From contig JAANDG010000434.1 of the NCBI GenBank assembly GCA_036852015.1, forward strand, positions 1 to 64,000: a stretch of 64,000 nt of DNA, in the 5' to 3' direction. Origin of the DNA: Pelodera strongyloides (lineage: Eukaryota; Nematoda; Chromadorea; Rhabditida; Rhabditidae). The translations under genes were made by a program, and so were the position numbers. Below are positions 22,701 to 33,261 of this stretch, piece by piece. The first letter of the stretch is position 1. Each line of letters begins with the position of its first letter. The notes under the pieces are model-generated. The model was not told the DNA's origin and did not search any database. It was given only the letters and a program-made list of their open reading frames with translations.

Positions 22701-23063
22701 CAAAAAAAAGATATTTATCATAACCTAGACAAAAATATAAAAAAATCCAACCTACTATTGGAACAAAGTAGCAGCTGTGCATATCGTGTGCGTAAACCAT
22801 ACGTAGGATGAAGAGCTAGGCCAAACGGCGAATATCGTAAAAAAAATCGGAATATACCTTTATATAATCGTTTTTTTCTAACTGCATATGTGATATAAAC
22901 TAAGCGAAATTTTTTGCCATAATGATAGGGAAAATAGTCATGAGATGCAACATTGCAAAATAAATCTACTACAGTCACAACCATTATATCTGTTTTTCTG
23001 TTTCTAAAGTTAATAAAAAATATAGTGATTTACTCGGATTAGTAAAAGTTGACTCGAGCTACT

Positions 23064-23223
23064 TTGAAGCGAAATACCGGCCGGTTCTTGAAACACATCG
23101 AATACACCAGCATTCTTATGCGGCTTATGCAAATGAACATAAATTATAATAAAAAATCGAGCAAAATTTGACCACATACGTAAGATTTCAGTTACCCACG
23201 ATGCATTTCAAAAAGGAGGTATA
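23064..23223. repeat. M1 element, copy 4, truncated at its right end
   Basis: Left end GAAGCGAAATACCGGCCGG. On the right it reaches GATGCATTTCAAAAA, then the terminal CCGGCCGGTATTTCGC is replaced by unrelated bases. Confidence 0.85.
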
Positions 23224-23734
23224 AAAAGAACAATGGATTAGAAAATAAGGTGAAACTAAATATAGAGACGTTATGGATATATTTTGGCCCGATGGATAGT
23301 TACGGGCTTTGTTGCATTCGATTCTACTTGTGATTCCCAAGCACCTATTATACCATAACAAATCAGTGATAACTTTTACTTGGCGACTGTTTGATTTGAG
23401 AGTACTAATAACAGAAGTAGTCGCACTACACTGTCTCTAACACTGCAAAAAAAAAAGATTTTCTCTACGCTGCATTGCGAGAAAAAACTATGTTTCTGGT
23501 ACGCATATCACTTGTAGTAGAAGATACAACCGATGAGCGAGCGAGGGTAGAAGAAGCAAAGTGGAAAGTGTACGGAAGGGGCGATGAAATAGATGGAAGT
23601 AGATACCACCAGCAACGAAATGGTGTACAAGCTAACTCGGTGTCGCATAAGCTTATAATATGGGGAGTTTGCTGTGAAAATGGTCCGGCACACAGCTGCA
23701 ACTTACGATTGATAGCTTAACAGTTTAACTTCTA

Positions 23735-23830
23735 CAGGCAAATAGAGTGGTGTCAAAACGGCTATTTTCGCAGCTGGCAATGCTGCGTGCGGTTTTCTAG
23801 AGCCGAGCCGCTTTTCTGAATGGGGGTGTT
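23735..23830. repeat. TAGAGYGGTGTCAAA terminus of a CGGCTA-rich element
   Basis: AGAGTGGTGTCAAAACGGCT and TTCTAGAGCCGAGCCGCTTT match, in the appropriate orientations, the two ends of the repeat at 39.34-40.16 kb. The terminus resembles hAT-type TIRs; that assignment is a guess. Confidence 0.5.
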
Positions 23831-23880
23831 ATATCTATGGCCATATACGTTCCGGAAAGACGCGTGGCTATATAAACACT

Positions 23881-24510
23881 TTATTGTATTAAAAAAAGAC
23901 AACAATAAAGCGGGGCCTTACATATGAACTCAAAGTGAAAAGGGAAACAAGAAATAATAATACTAACAAAAACAGCAACAACGATAACAACAATAACAAA
24001 GAAAAGAAAAGTGAAAACGCTATAAATGGGACAATAACAATATGTAACAACTAAAACGGACAGAAAGTGCGATGCACGAATTCTTCTAATAGACCTCTCA
24101 TACAAGTCGTCCATTTTACCTATGCGTTCCTCAAAGGCATCAACAGTGCTCACTTTTACCAATTCGTCAGGCAACAAATTCCACATAAGAGTAACCCTAG
24201 GCTTAACATAGTAAAAAGGGATTAGACCAAATAGACTCTTGAATAAGCTCAAAGGAGTTACCATTTCTGCGTGATCTGCCATTCATTGTAAACATACCAT
24301 CTAACATTGGATGTGAATGAAAACCTCAAACAATTTTAAAACATTCAACGAGATCAATCATATAATACGGCGATGTTGAAGAGAAGTGACCAAAAATTTC
24401 AAGACGATCAGCACAGGATAAATCACGGTACATACGAAAAACATCAATATTTGGCTGGACATAAGTCAAAACACGATTACGAACTTGATATGCGTTTGAG
24501 ACTATACGTT
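23881..24510 (-). pseudogene. Decayed non-LTR retrotransposon reverse-transcriptase C-terminus
   Basis: Minus-strand reading fragments match the layout after the RT domain of LINE-like elements: RNRVLTYVQPN, CADRLEIFGHFS, YYMIDLVECFKIV, NGRSRRNGNSFEL, then PRVTLMWNLLPDELVKVST and VDAFEERI. The last two are the hallmark 'W N x LP ... V' tail. The fragments lie in order but in two frames with in-frame stops, so this is a dead remnant. The upstream RT core is missing. The 3' side ends in A/T-rich sequence near 23.88 kb. Confidence 0.75.
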
Positions 24511-25693
24511 TAAAGGGATAGGTTCATCTCAACTCACCTCTCTTTTTATCCTTTTTATTGATAATAGCACAAATACCATTCACAATTAAAGCAAATCAAT
24601 CATAGAACTATACGCCTCGGAGAAGAAGCTTCCTTTATTGGAAACTAGTTGATCAGAATCTAAGATCTAAACACAAAACTAATAGCGTACACAAGTTAGG
24701 GTTTTCCAGCTCCCGACTTGGGACAACTGGATCCCTATGTAACGAAAATAGCATCTTCACGAAAAGATCAATCGTTCAAAAAAAATATACAACTTCCAAT
24801 TAACAAATTTTTACTTTCAACTCTTTGCTTTCAAATTTCAATATCGCAACTTTCACAATACAGACAACGGTCCTGCCTGTGAGCACGTTTTGATTTCGAA
24901 TACAAATAATATATCAATCTTCCAACTTCAACAACCGAAGTGTCAAGAAGGACCGCGATTCGCAACACTGAACACAATACAAATGAGCAAAATAGTAAGT
25001 GAGTAAAGGAATATCGAGTAACAATGAACAATGAGTAGAATCGGTAAACTTGGATAGGTCAATTGACGGGTTAGAATTTACCAAGTATACTTATTCCACG
25101 ACAACAACAATGGTGAGATCGGAGTGATCGCGAGAAGAGGATCAATGGGCAGTAATAACGGACAAAAATCGAGAAACAATGAACTTGTCAAGCACCAAAA
25201 AAATCAATACAGCAACAACAACGGGGCAAAACCGCTACAACAACAACGGCCTAAAAAAATAAAACAACGAATATCGACAAGTGGTTACGGTATCTGAGCG
25301 TTAGAGCGTCGGGGCATCAGGGCGTATCTGGCAAGTTGCCAGCCTCGTTTAAAGGTGTATACATGGTATTTTATTTCTTCCTCAACTCACCGATCGCGCA
25401 GGCTAATGACAATTAGCCAAGTTACAAACTACATTCGGCGGACCACTATTTCCCACCGGTATTATCATTTAATTCGCTCTTGGCTAGTTGCCATTAGTCC
25501 GCACGATCTGTCTACGCTATTAGTTTTGTGTTTAGATCTTAGATTGTGATCAACTGGGTTCCAATAAAAAAAACTTCTTCTGCGAGGCGTATGGTTCTGT
25601 GATTGATTTACTTTTCATTGTGAATGATATTTGTGCTATATCAATAAAAAGCAATAAAAAGAGAGGTGATTTGCGATGAACCGGTCCCTTTAA
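24510..25693. repeat. Long-TIR M3 element, about 1.18 kb
   Basis: TTAA-bounded with TTAAAGGGATAGGTTCATCT at the left and GATGAACCGGTCCCTTTAA at the right. The inverted arms extend about 180 bases (to about 24,690 and from about 25,517), including AGATCTAAACACAAAACTAA and its inverse. The 830-base core is unique in the window and encodes only ORFs under 70 codons with no transposase motif. It is the largest member of the M3 family here. Confidence 0.88.
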
Positions 25694-25849
25694 CATGGAG
25701 TTTAAAACTGCGACCTGGAGAAAAAGGACACCGAGATCATGTACACAATCAGAAACTTTTGGGATGGGTACATTGTTTAAACGGAGAGGAAAGTCCATAG
25801 AAGTACCGGTAGCTAATCGCTGACATGCAGATTCAGAAATAGTCGTCTC

Positions 25850-25990
25850 CAACCACAGCCGTTCCTGAAACAGTGAGCGGCTACGGCCTACGGCTATAAT
25901 CATAGCCGTTATTAAAACAGTCAGCGGATACGGCTGTAATATTGCCGCTACTGAAAAACAGTAGGTTACGGCTACAGCCGCCTCACCCTT
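25850..25990. repeat. CGGCTACGGCTATAA-type short repeat cluster
   Basis: Repeated CGGCTACGGC, CATAGCCGTTATT and AGCGGATACGGCTG words in both orientations, like the ends of the 39.34-40.16 kb element. Confidence 0.6.
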
Positions 25991-26465
25991 TCTTTTTGAC
26001 AGCAAGTGGCCACGTATGCAATCTAAACCGTTAGATGCCTGAAAGTCGGCTCAACCAACGCATGCAGCCTTTTATATTTACATTGTTCATTCACCTCCTT
26101 CTGTATCCTTGGAACAATAAAAATTTCAAAAATGTAAAATAGAATATCTATAGACCTGAATCACACTATAAACACATCAACAGGTTTGAGACCTCCACGT
26201 TAGTATAAAAATCGCCACTCAATACTTTATTAACGATAAAACTTTAAGTGAGCGAGGTTTGCTTCGACAGGTGCCAGTAGAAGTAGTCCAATACGTCGAC
26301 GACGGAAGCGCATCTGTAGAAAGATGAAATCAAAAAATGGAACATTTGATCTATCTTTGAAAAATTGGGTACTTTGTGAACTACGAAAATAAAAACGGGA
26401 ACACACCCAATTAAAAGCCGAGAGCAGTATGATATCGACTCTTCTAACAAATTTGGTCTTTAACC

Positions 26466-26496
<31 letters not shown>

Positions 26497-26715
26497 TAAT
26501 GGGGAATTGAACAACGCAATACCTCGGGCGGCTCTCATAGTTCATAGTAGAGTGCAAATACGGCCACTTTCCGTAACGAGCCAGCGCATCCGAATATGGT
26601 CCACTTTCTCAGCGATGGTGAATAAGAGGAAAGCATGTCTGTAAAAAATGTAAAATGTCTGGAAAATGTTTGTGAAAATATGCTTGTTCCCATTCGAAAA
26701 AAGACCAAAAAAATT

Positions 26716-26783
26716 GTCTGGCGGGGATTGAACCCTAGTCATAGGGACCATAGATGAGAGCTCACCCTCTACACTACCGGACC
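26716..26783 (-). tRNA. tRNA-like sequence with A and B boxes, probably a pseudogene or SINE head
   Basis: On the minus strand TAGTGTAGAGG fits the pol III box A consensus and GGTTCAATCCC fits box B. Spacing is near that of a tRNA. GTCCGG at the 5' end pairs with CCAGAC at the 3' end with one mismatch, followed by a T-run. The anticodon stem pairs poorly and the total is only about 68 bases, so a working tRNA is unlikely. Confidence 0.4.
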
Positions 26784-26962
26784 AATGATTACTTGCTTCA
26801 GGAACCATGTAAAATGCACCTTTTTTTCTTACGCACTACGAGTTCCCATTACCATTCCCAGAAGACCGCAGAAAATTTTACACTTGTTTTACTTTTATTC
26901 ACCATGCTTCTTTACGCATGAGGTGCAATTTCTGATCGCTCACCTTACCGTGTTGCCGACCC

Positions 26963-27023
26963 CTTGTTAGACAAAATGTGTGGTATGCTAGAAGAAGCCG
27001 CGGAGTTCAAGAAGTTGCACTAA
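26963..27023 (+). pseudogene. Fossil of the last CHK exon
   Basis: Matches the end of CHK-2 exon 12: LDKMCGMLEEAAEFKKLH then TAA, against LDKMRGMLEEAAEYIKKWY. There is one 3-base deletion and several substitutions. Following bases, including AATAAA at 27,064-27,069, also match the CHK-2 3' flank. No other CHK exon lies upstream. It marks the left limit of the segment duplicated with the GT11 gene. Confidence 0.88.
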
Positions 27024-27512
27024 AATAAGTAACTACAATTACAAATATAAAATTAATCTTGTTAATAAAGATAATATTATGGCAATACGTTTGTCAATGA
27101 ATTCCGCTTTTCCGCTAACTGATAAAACAATGAGCCACACAATACGATATACAATTAATGAACATCTTTTTTATTACAACATATAAACATGTAATTGCCA
27201 AAAACCAGTAGGAAAATTATAAACTGCAACATTTCCTAACACTAAAATGATTCACAAACTGTGTTGACGCAAACGAGGGAGCGAGAGGTTGGTAAGCAAG
27301 GTTTTCTTTGTATAAAAATGAAACGGAAACCTAGTAATGCGAAAGGCGACTTCCAACGAATAAACCTAACAAAGCATTGGCATGCATATGCTGTGCACGA
27401 ACTTGCAAAGAAAAAAAAATAATAATTTCTTTCTTTTTGCTGAGCTACAAAATTACAAAAGCGAACTTTCTACCCCAGTCGTAAAAGATTGAAAGAAAAA
27501 CGCTGAAACTTT
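27024..27512. other. 3' flank of GT11-E
   Basis: Duplicate of 14,927-15,490, lacking the GC-rich insert found there. No gene recognised. Confidence 0.6.
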
Positions 27513-28738
27513 TCACTGATAGATTTCACGTCTTGTTTTCTTAGATATCGAAGTGGTCTTCGTTTTCGTATCGTAGTGTAACGGGACGAAGTTCTCGGTG
27601 AAGAACGTGGCCCGATTAGTGCGCGTTTTCTCCTTTTTCAGTGTTTTGAATAGTTTATCATGGTAGAAAGTGGTCTCATTCATTGAACGTCCTCGGGAAA
27701 AGTACGAAAGCCACCAGCCGTAAGTAGATGCGCCGGCTAAATATGGGAATGATACGTGAGCACGAAATCCTACTGTTTTTAGGAAGCGCCAATATAATCC
27801 TAATAGGAAATGGAGGAACCCATTTGGCGACGGTTTTCGTTGGCCAATTCCTTTGGTGACCACTTGGTGACCTTGTCATGACCAAATATTCAAGAAAACC
27901 GTAAACAAGTCACTATCATTCGTTCTCCAAACGATCAGTAACCCGTCACCGAACCGTCTACAGATGGCTTTTTTGTGGTCTAGGCCATGTTTTCCTGAGC
28001 TCCAACATAGTCTGTTTCCACAGAACCACGCCCAAGCCGTTGGTCACCTGCATAATCAAATCAACATACCCGTAAGGAAAACTGTATCGCAGTAAAGACT
28101 TGAAAATATCCAATCAATACTTGCAGGCCATTTACTATTGTTTTTGCCCACATGGACAGGAAAACCGAATTTTCCCTGAAATTAAACACAATTTTGATTG
28201 TTTGTTAGGAAAGAAGCATTTAAAGGGATCGGTTCACCTAAAATAGTGCCTGTTTTTCTTGTTTCTTTATTTCATATATGGGATAATAAAAATTTGGAAT
28301 ACAATAGTGTTCTATTTCAATCTCACGAAGACATTAGGTGATAAAGTGGTGGATTGATCGGTCCAGAGTGCAAAAAGGGTAATTGTCCTATACAAACAAG
28401 GCAGGACATCCATTTTGCACACCGGACTGATAAGTCGACCACTTTATCACACAATATGTTCATGAGTATTTTTTTGTATCCCTTATAGAAAATAAAGAAA
28501 CAGACACTATTCCCTCTAAAAAAACAGATCCCTTTAAAGTTTTATTTACTTACACGGGTATTCCGGAGGCCAAATATATTGCCAATCATATAAATAATAC
28601 TCACTTTTTTAGAAATTTTCTGTCGCCATTTTTGCTCCCTCCCAATAATGATCGCGTTCACCGACTTGTATTTTTTCGATACTAAAGTTGACGGATTGAA
28701 TTAAAGTGGAACTTTAAATATTATGTGGATTGATGGGC

Positions 28739-28822
<84 letters not shown>

Positions 28823-31800
28823 TTGACAAAGGCACATCTCTTCAAAAGGCTCACATACTAAGTGATTTCAAAAAAGGCGGAATGTATGCAAACAAGCTGA
28901 GAATTTGGAGATTTTTGCAGTAGAAACGGTCACGACATGGGCGCGGACGTTTTCTATGGTCTACACTCTATGCCATTGTCACAATAATATATTATTGAAG
29001 CAAGATATTCTCAAACCGCCTTACCGATATTATGTACAAATTTTAGTCCCTTAATCGTCACGTCTTCACTGGACATTTCCGTCGCAGCTTTATTGAAGTC
29101 ACCTCGACGCACGTGAACACATATACTGTAATGAGTGGAATCCACGTGCATAGTGCACAAGTACATGCGGCCTAGGGTACATCTTTAATATTCACCACAC
29201 GATATCTCGACGGGGAACTTGTCTTTCTCCCAGTGACTCTCGCTTTGAAATGATATTTTCTGTCCCCAGGGAATATTTCCCCGAGGGAACGGAGTGATGA
29301 ATATATTGTGGAAAAGTGTCCTACTAAAGGTTAACTGCAGTTCTACGATGTGTGATGTGTATTGTGTTTTTAGTTACACTACACGTGAGTTGAGCCTGTT
29401 TCACCACTCCGAGCCCTTGGGGAAGTATTCCCTGGGGTAAATAGCATTCCAAGGACAGAGTCACGGGGAAAAAGACGGAAGTTCCCCTAGGGGAATAGTG
29501 TGATGGGACTGGCCCAAAGACTGGCCAGGATTCTAATAATCATTGTTAAATTTCCAAGAACTATGTACAGTTAAAATCTCGACTGAATGATTAGATAAAT
29601 AATTTATTTTGTATTTCTTCACCTACTTGTGTTTGTTCTTCAGTTCGACGCCCGGCAAAATTTCATTCTGGGCAATTGTGACATGGGAAGCATTGAATTC
29701 TAATATCGAGAGAATTTCCTGGCGTGGTAGGCTGGCAAAATGACTGTGACACTGAAAAAGTCGCTATAGATTTCTACTTCTAGAAAAAGATTTCTACTTC
29801 TAAAAAGTCGCTATAGAGTAGTCACGTGCTCTACTTCTAAAAAAATTAAAGTTTGATAGAAACTAAATGATCTCTATTGATTAATTCCTTCAAATTACTT
29901 CTAAAAAAAATAAAGTTTGATAGAAATTAAATGATCTCTATTGATTAATTAATTCAAATTACTTCTAAAAAAAAATAAAGTTTGATAGAATTTAAATGAT
30001 CTCTATTGATTAATTCCTTCAAATTACTTCTAAAAAAATAAAGTTTGATAGAAATTAAATGATCTATATTGATTAATTCCTTCAAATTACTCTAAAAAAA
30101 TAAAGTTTGATAGAAATTAAATGATCTGTTAATTCCTTCAAATTACTTCTAAAAAAAATAAAGTTTGATAGAAATTAAATGATCTCTATTGATTAATTCC
30201 TTCAAATTACTTCTAAAAAAAATAAAGTTTGATAGAAATTAAATGATCTATATTGATTAATTCCTTCAAATTACTTCTAAAAAAATAAAGTTTGATAGAA
30301 ATTAAATGGTCTCTATTGATTAATTCTTTCTATCAAAAAAAAATAAAGTTTGATAGAAATTAAATGGTCTCTATTGATTAATTCCTTCAAATTACTTCTA
30401 AAAAAAATAAAGTTTGATAGAAATTAAATGATCTCTATTGATTAATTCCTTCAAATTACTTCTAAAAAAAATAAAGTTTGATAGAAATTAAATGATCTCT
30501 ATTGATTAATTCCTTCAAATTACTTCTAAAAAAATAAAGTTTGATAGAAATTAAATGATCTATATTGATTAATTCCTTCAAATTACTTCTAAAAAAAATA
30601 AAGTTTGATAGAAATTAAATGATCTATATTGATTAATTCCTTCAAATTACTTCTAAAAAAAAGTTTGATAGAAATTAAATGATCTATATTGATTAATTCC
30701 TTCAAATTACTTCTAAAAAAAAATAAAGTTTGATAGAAATTAAATGATCTATATTGATTAATTCCTTCAAATTAAACCTGCCTGCATCATGAAAAATTCG
30801 GCAGAAACCCGGCGAACATCTCTGTATTTTTCAAAAATTGGTTGATAAGCGGTGCATTTTGCCGAGCCAGGACGAGGTAGCCGTACCTTTTTCGAACCAT
30901 TCTAAAAAAAGTCTTTTTTTAATACACATGTGCTTTTTAGTGAAATCGACATTATGAACTGTGTTAAATATGATAAAATACCCCATTCTCCATTGTAATT
31001 TGAGATAAAAGTTTTGGAAAGTAGACGCCATAGACGTTTAACATTTTATTCATATACTTCTGATTTCTTGTATCGAAGGCGGGCTTTCTGCAAATAGGTG
31101 TATGTGTGGCGTGGGGTGCGTGTACTCATTTACATACAACACCTGGAAATGCAGTTTCTAAGAATACATAGGGATTTCAAAGATCAGCTGTTATATTTTA
31201 TTTGATGATTTTGCATGCGGTTAAAGGGATCGGCTCACCTTAAACTGTGTCTGTTTTTTTTTGTTTCTTTTTTTCTATAAGGGATAATAAAAAATTGGAA
31301 TACAGAAAGTAGTGTTCTATTTCAATACTCACGGAGATATTCGGGGATAAAGTGGTGGATTGTTCGGTCCAAAGTGGCAAAGGGTAATTGTCTCTAAGGC
31401 AGGACAATTACCTTTTGCCATTTTGGTCCGATCAATCCACCACTTTATCACCTAATATCTCCGTGAGTATTGAAATAGAACACTACTTTTTGTATTCCAA
31501 ATTTTTATTATCCCTTATAGAAAAAAAAAAAACAAAAAAAAGCAAACACAATTTAAGGTGAACCGATCCCTTTAAAATAAATTGAAGGAAAATGTTGATT
31601 TCTCTCTATACGTGCACTCAAATGAGTAAAACTCTTATTTCCATATGTTACTTACCGACCAACGGCCTTAGCGATCCCCAAGAACGAGGCCATTTCAAAC
31701 ATAACATTTCCTAGCCCATTTCGCAGTGAAACGGTACGTCCAAATAAGAGTTTCTCATCCGGAATGGAAAAATTCTCTGAGCTCCTTAAAGGAATTTAGT

Positions 31801-32235
31801 ACGAAAAAGCCGATTTTTTTTACATACTATATTATATCATCATTCCACATCTAATAATTACATTACCATAAATGTGTCCTCTGGCGGACGTACAAGTTCT
31901 CCGGTTTACTAATTATGTTCTAGTTTTGAGAACATGTTGTAATAATTTTACTTTTTCTACGACCCTTCGTAGAGTTCTTAACTCGTGGCCCATTTTGAGG
32001 TGACAATACATATGCAATACCACCATTATCACCCACACGTCATAGATATATATTTGCAAATGTGTGAAATTCGTTATTCCATTCGTTTATTATTCATTGT
32101 TACTTGTTTGCTAATCAACGGCAACCCGAAGAGTTAAATACACTACTTTCTCTCCATCATATCATTTGTGATGCACAAAAATAAATAAATAAATAAATAA
32201 AAGAAAATAAATTATTTAAGAAATAAATAAATAAA

Positions 32236-32314
<79 letters not shown>

Positions 32315-32512
32315 GTCAGAAACGATAGCGACGATTCAATACTTGAGACGTTTTCATACAACTACGTTTGTGATTGCTACCTACCTCAAATAATACGAGT
32401 AATACGAGTTGTTCAATTCCGCTATATTTCCTTTGTACAATATTGATCCAAGGGATAATAGAGCCATTATAAATATAAGTTGAATGGTTTGTTTAATTCG
32501 CTGTTTCATCAT
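27513..32512 (-). CDS. GT11-E: alpha-1,2-fucosyltransferase-like protein, 9 exons, 371 aa
   Basis: Exons in coding order: 32512-32385, 31784-31656, 31087-30982, 30901-30782, 29751-29627, 29125-29025, 28681-28605, 28175-28070, 27736-27513 (1116 bases). Signal anchor (LIFIMALLSLGSILY), RNGLGNVMFE, CVHVRRGDF near residues 205-213, GREQKW and ASTYGWWLSYFSRGR are all present, so the protein should be a working Golgi fucosyltransferase. It is the closest paralog of F. Exon 4 ends CAG|GCAGGT. Keeping the 120-base length shared with F, D and C requires a GC-AG intron; a GT four bases on would shift the frame. That intron holds a 15-copy minisatellite. E-only insertions include two M3 elements, an AT repeat and an AAAT repeat. 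Confidence 0.9.
28220..28537. repeat. M3 element in GT11-E intron 7
   Basis: TTAAAGGGATCGGTTCACCT to the inverse end AGATCCCTTTAA. The interior is palindromic around GATAAAGTGGTGGATTGATC. Missing from F intron 7. Confidence 0.9.
28738..28822. repeat. (AT)n microsatellite, GT11-E intron 6
   Basis: About 35 AT dinucleotides followed by GTGTGTGTG. F has only CATATATG here. Confidence 0.97.
29193..29320. repeat. M6-like element in GT11-E intron 5, uninterrupted
   Basis: ATTCACCAC on the left and GGAGTGATGAATAT on the right, with CCCCAGGGAATATTTCCCCG inside. This is the unfilled counterpart of the interrupted copy at 16.9-17.34 kb. A second M6 copy follows at 29,395-29,516. Confidence 0.75.
29810..30776. 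repeat. Minisatellite, about 63-bp unit, 15 copies, GT11-E intron 4
   Basis: Core AAAGTTTGATAGAAATTAAA then TGATCTCTATTGATTAATTC, CTTCAAATTACTTC and an A-run of variable length. I count 15 copies, mostly differing by A-run length or an A/C change. One copy is shortened by 10 bases and one carries TCTATC in place of the usual spacer. The array stops six bases from the exon 4 5' splice site. F intron 4 has one diverged unit at about 18.09-18.15 kb. Confidence 0.97.
31221..31575. repeat. M3 element in GT11-E intron 2
   Basis: TTAAAGGGATCGGCTCACCT to the inverse end CGATCCCTTTAA. The palindromic core contains GATAAAGTGGTGGATTG. Absent from F intron 2. Confidence 0.92.
32180..32312. repeat. (AAAT)n microsatellite, GT11-E intron 1
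   Basis: About 30 ATAA tetramers with a few interruptions near the left side. F lacks the tract at the matching position (about 19.44 kb). Confidence 0.96.
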
Positions 32513-33240
32513 TGGTATTTGCATCTTGTCTCGTATACAAAGGAAAAAAACTGAAGAAGAGTTAGTTTAAAAACAATAAACGCACATATTAAAAAACACT
32601 GTATTGAAAAAGGCGATATATGAATGTGCTTGATAATAGTTATAGTGGGGCCATGAATTCTTGTTTAAAGCGAAATAATGGCCGGTTTTTCTGAAACGCA
32701 TTACGCCAGCATTATTATGTAGCATATGCAAAAGAACATAAATTAGAATAAAAAATCGAGCTAAATTCGAGCAAATTAGCATATATACAGAATAATTCAA
32801 TATTCCACGATGAGTTTCAAAAACTGGCTGGTATTTCGCTTTAAAAAAGGAAAGAAAACCTCTAAATGAGCCAAATTGTTCTCAATTGTGCAGCTTGATT
32901 AAGATGTAATGTAAAACCCATACGCCACGCTTCGTTGTAATGCCGTGTATTTTCATGTTACAAGATTGTTTGGTAGCTCTGTTGTAACGAGTTCACAACC
33001 TTCATATTGTTGCGTTACTAATTGGTACGTAACTAATTAGCCCTGGTAGCTAATCATATTGGGGCAATTAAAAAAAAAATCTGTAAACCCCTCTCTTGTG
33101 TCGAGAGCAATAGTCCTAGTTTATTATTGTATTTATTCTGGGCCTAGTTCAAGTGACCGTTTGCCTTACTAATATATTAGATAGAGTATATCGCTCACAG
33201 TGACCTTCTATATCGGTTTTAGGCTACAGAGCGGAACATG
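32513..33240. other. Upstream flank of GT11-E, end of the duplicated segment
   Basis: Matches 19,648-20,480, with an added M1 element at 32,665-32,844. Similarity ends at GGCTACAGAGCGGAACATG near 33,240. Promoter of E expected here. Confidence 0.6.
32665..32844. repeat. M1 element, copy 5
   Basis: TTAAAGCGAAATAATGGCCG to GGCTGGTATTTCGCTTTAA, with the ATGCAAAAGAACATAAATTA interior. Confidence 0.92.
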
Positions 33241-33261
33241 AAAAAAAAATTGAAAAAAGTG

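Noticed and set aside
23881..24282. Intact retrotransposon gene
   Set aside because: Only the C-terminal part is present and the homologous reading needs two frames with internal stops, so it is called a remnant.
26716..26783. Functional tRNA gene
   Set aside because: The anticodon arm does not pair and the length is short, so it is reported only as tRNA-like.
28723..28923. ORF across the AT microsatellite
   Set aside because: Ile/Tyr dipeptide run from (AT)n; the region is intron 6 of GT11-E.
29810..30776. CRISPR-like array
   Set aside because: Units are contiguous with no unique spacers and sit in a eukaryotic intron: a minisatellite.
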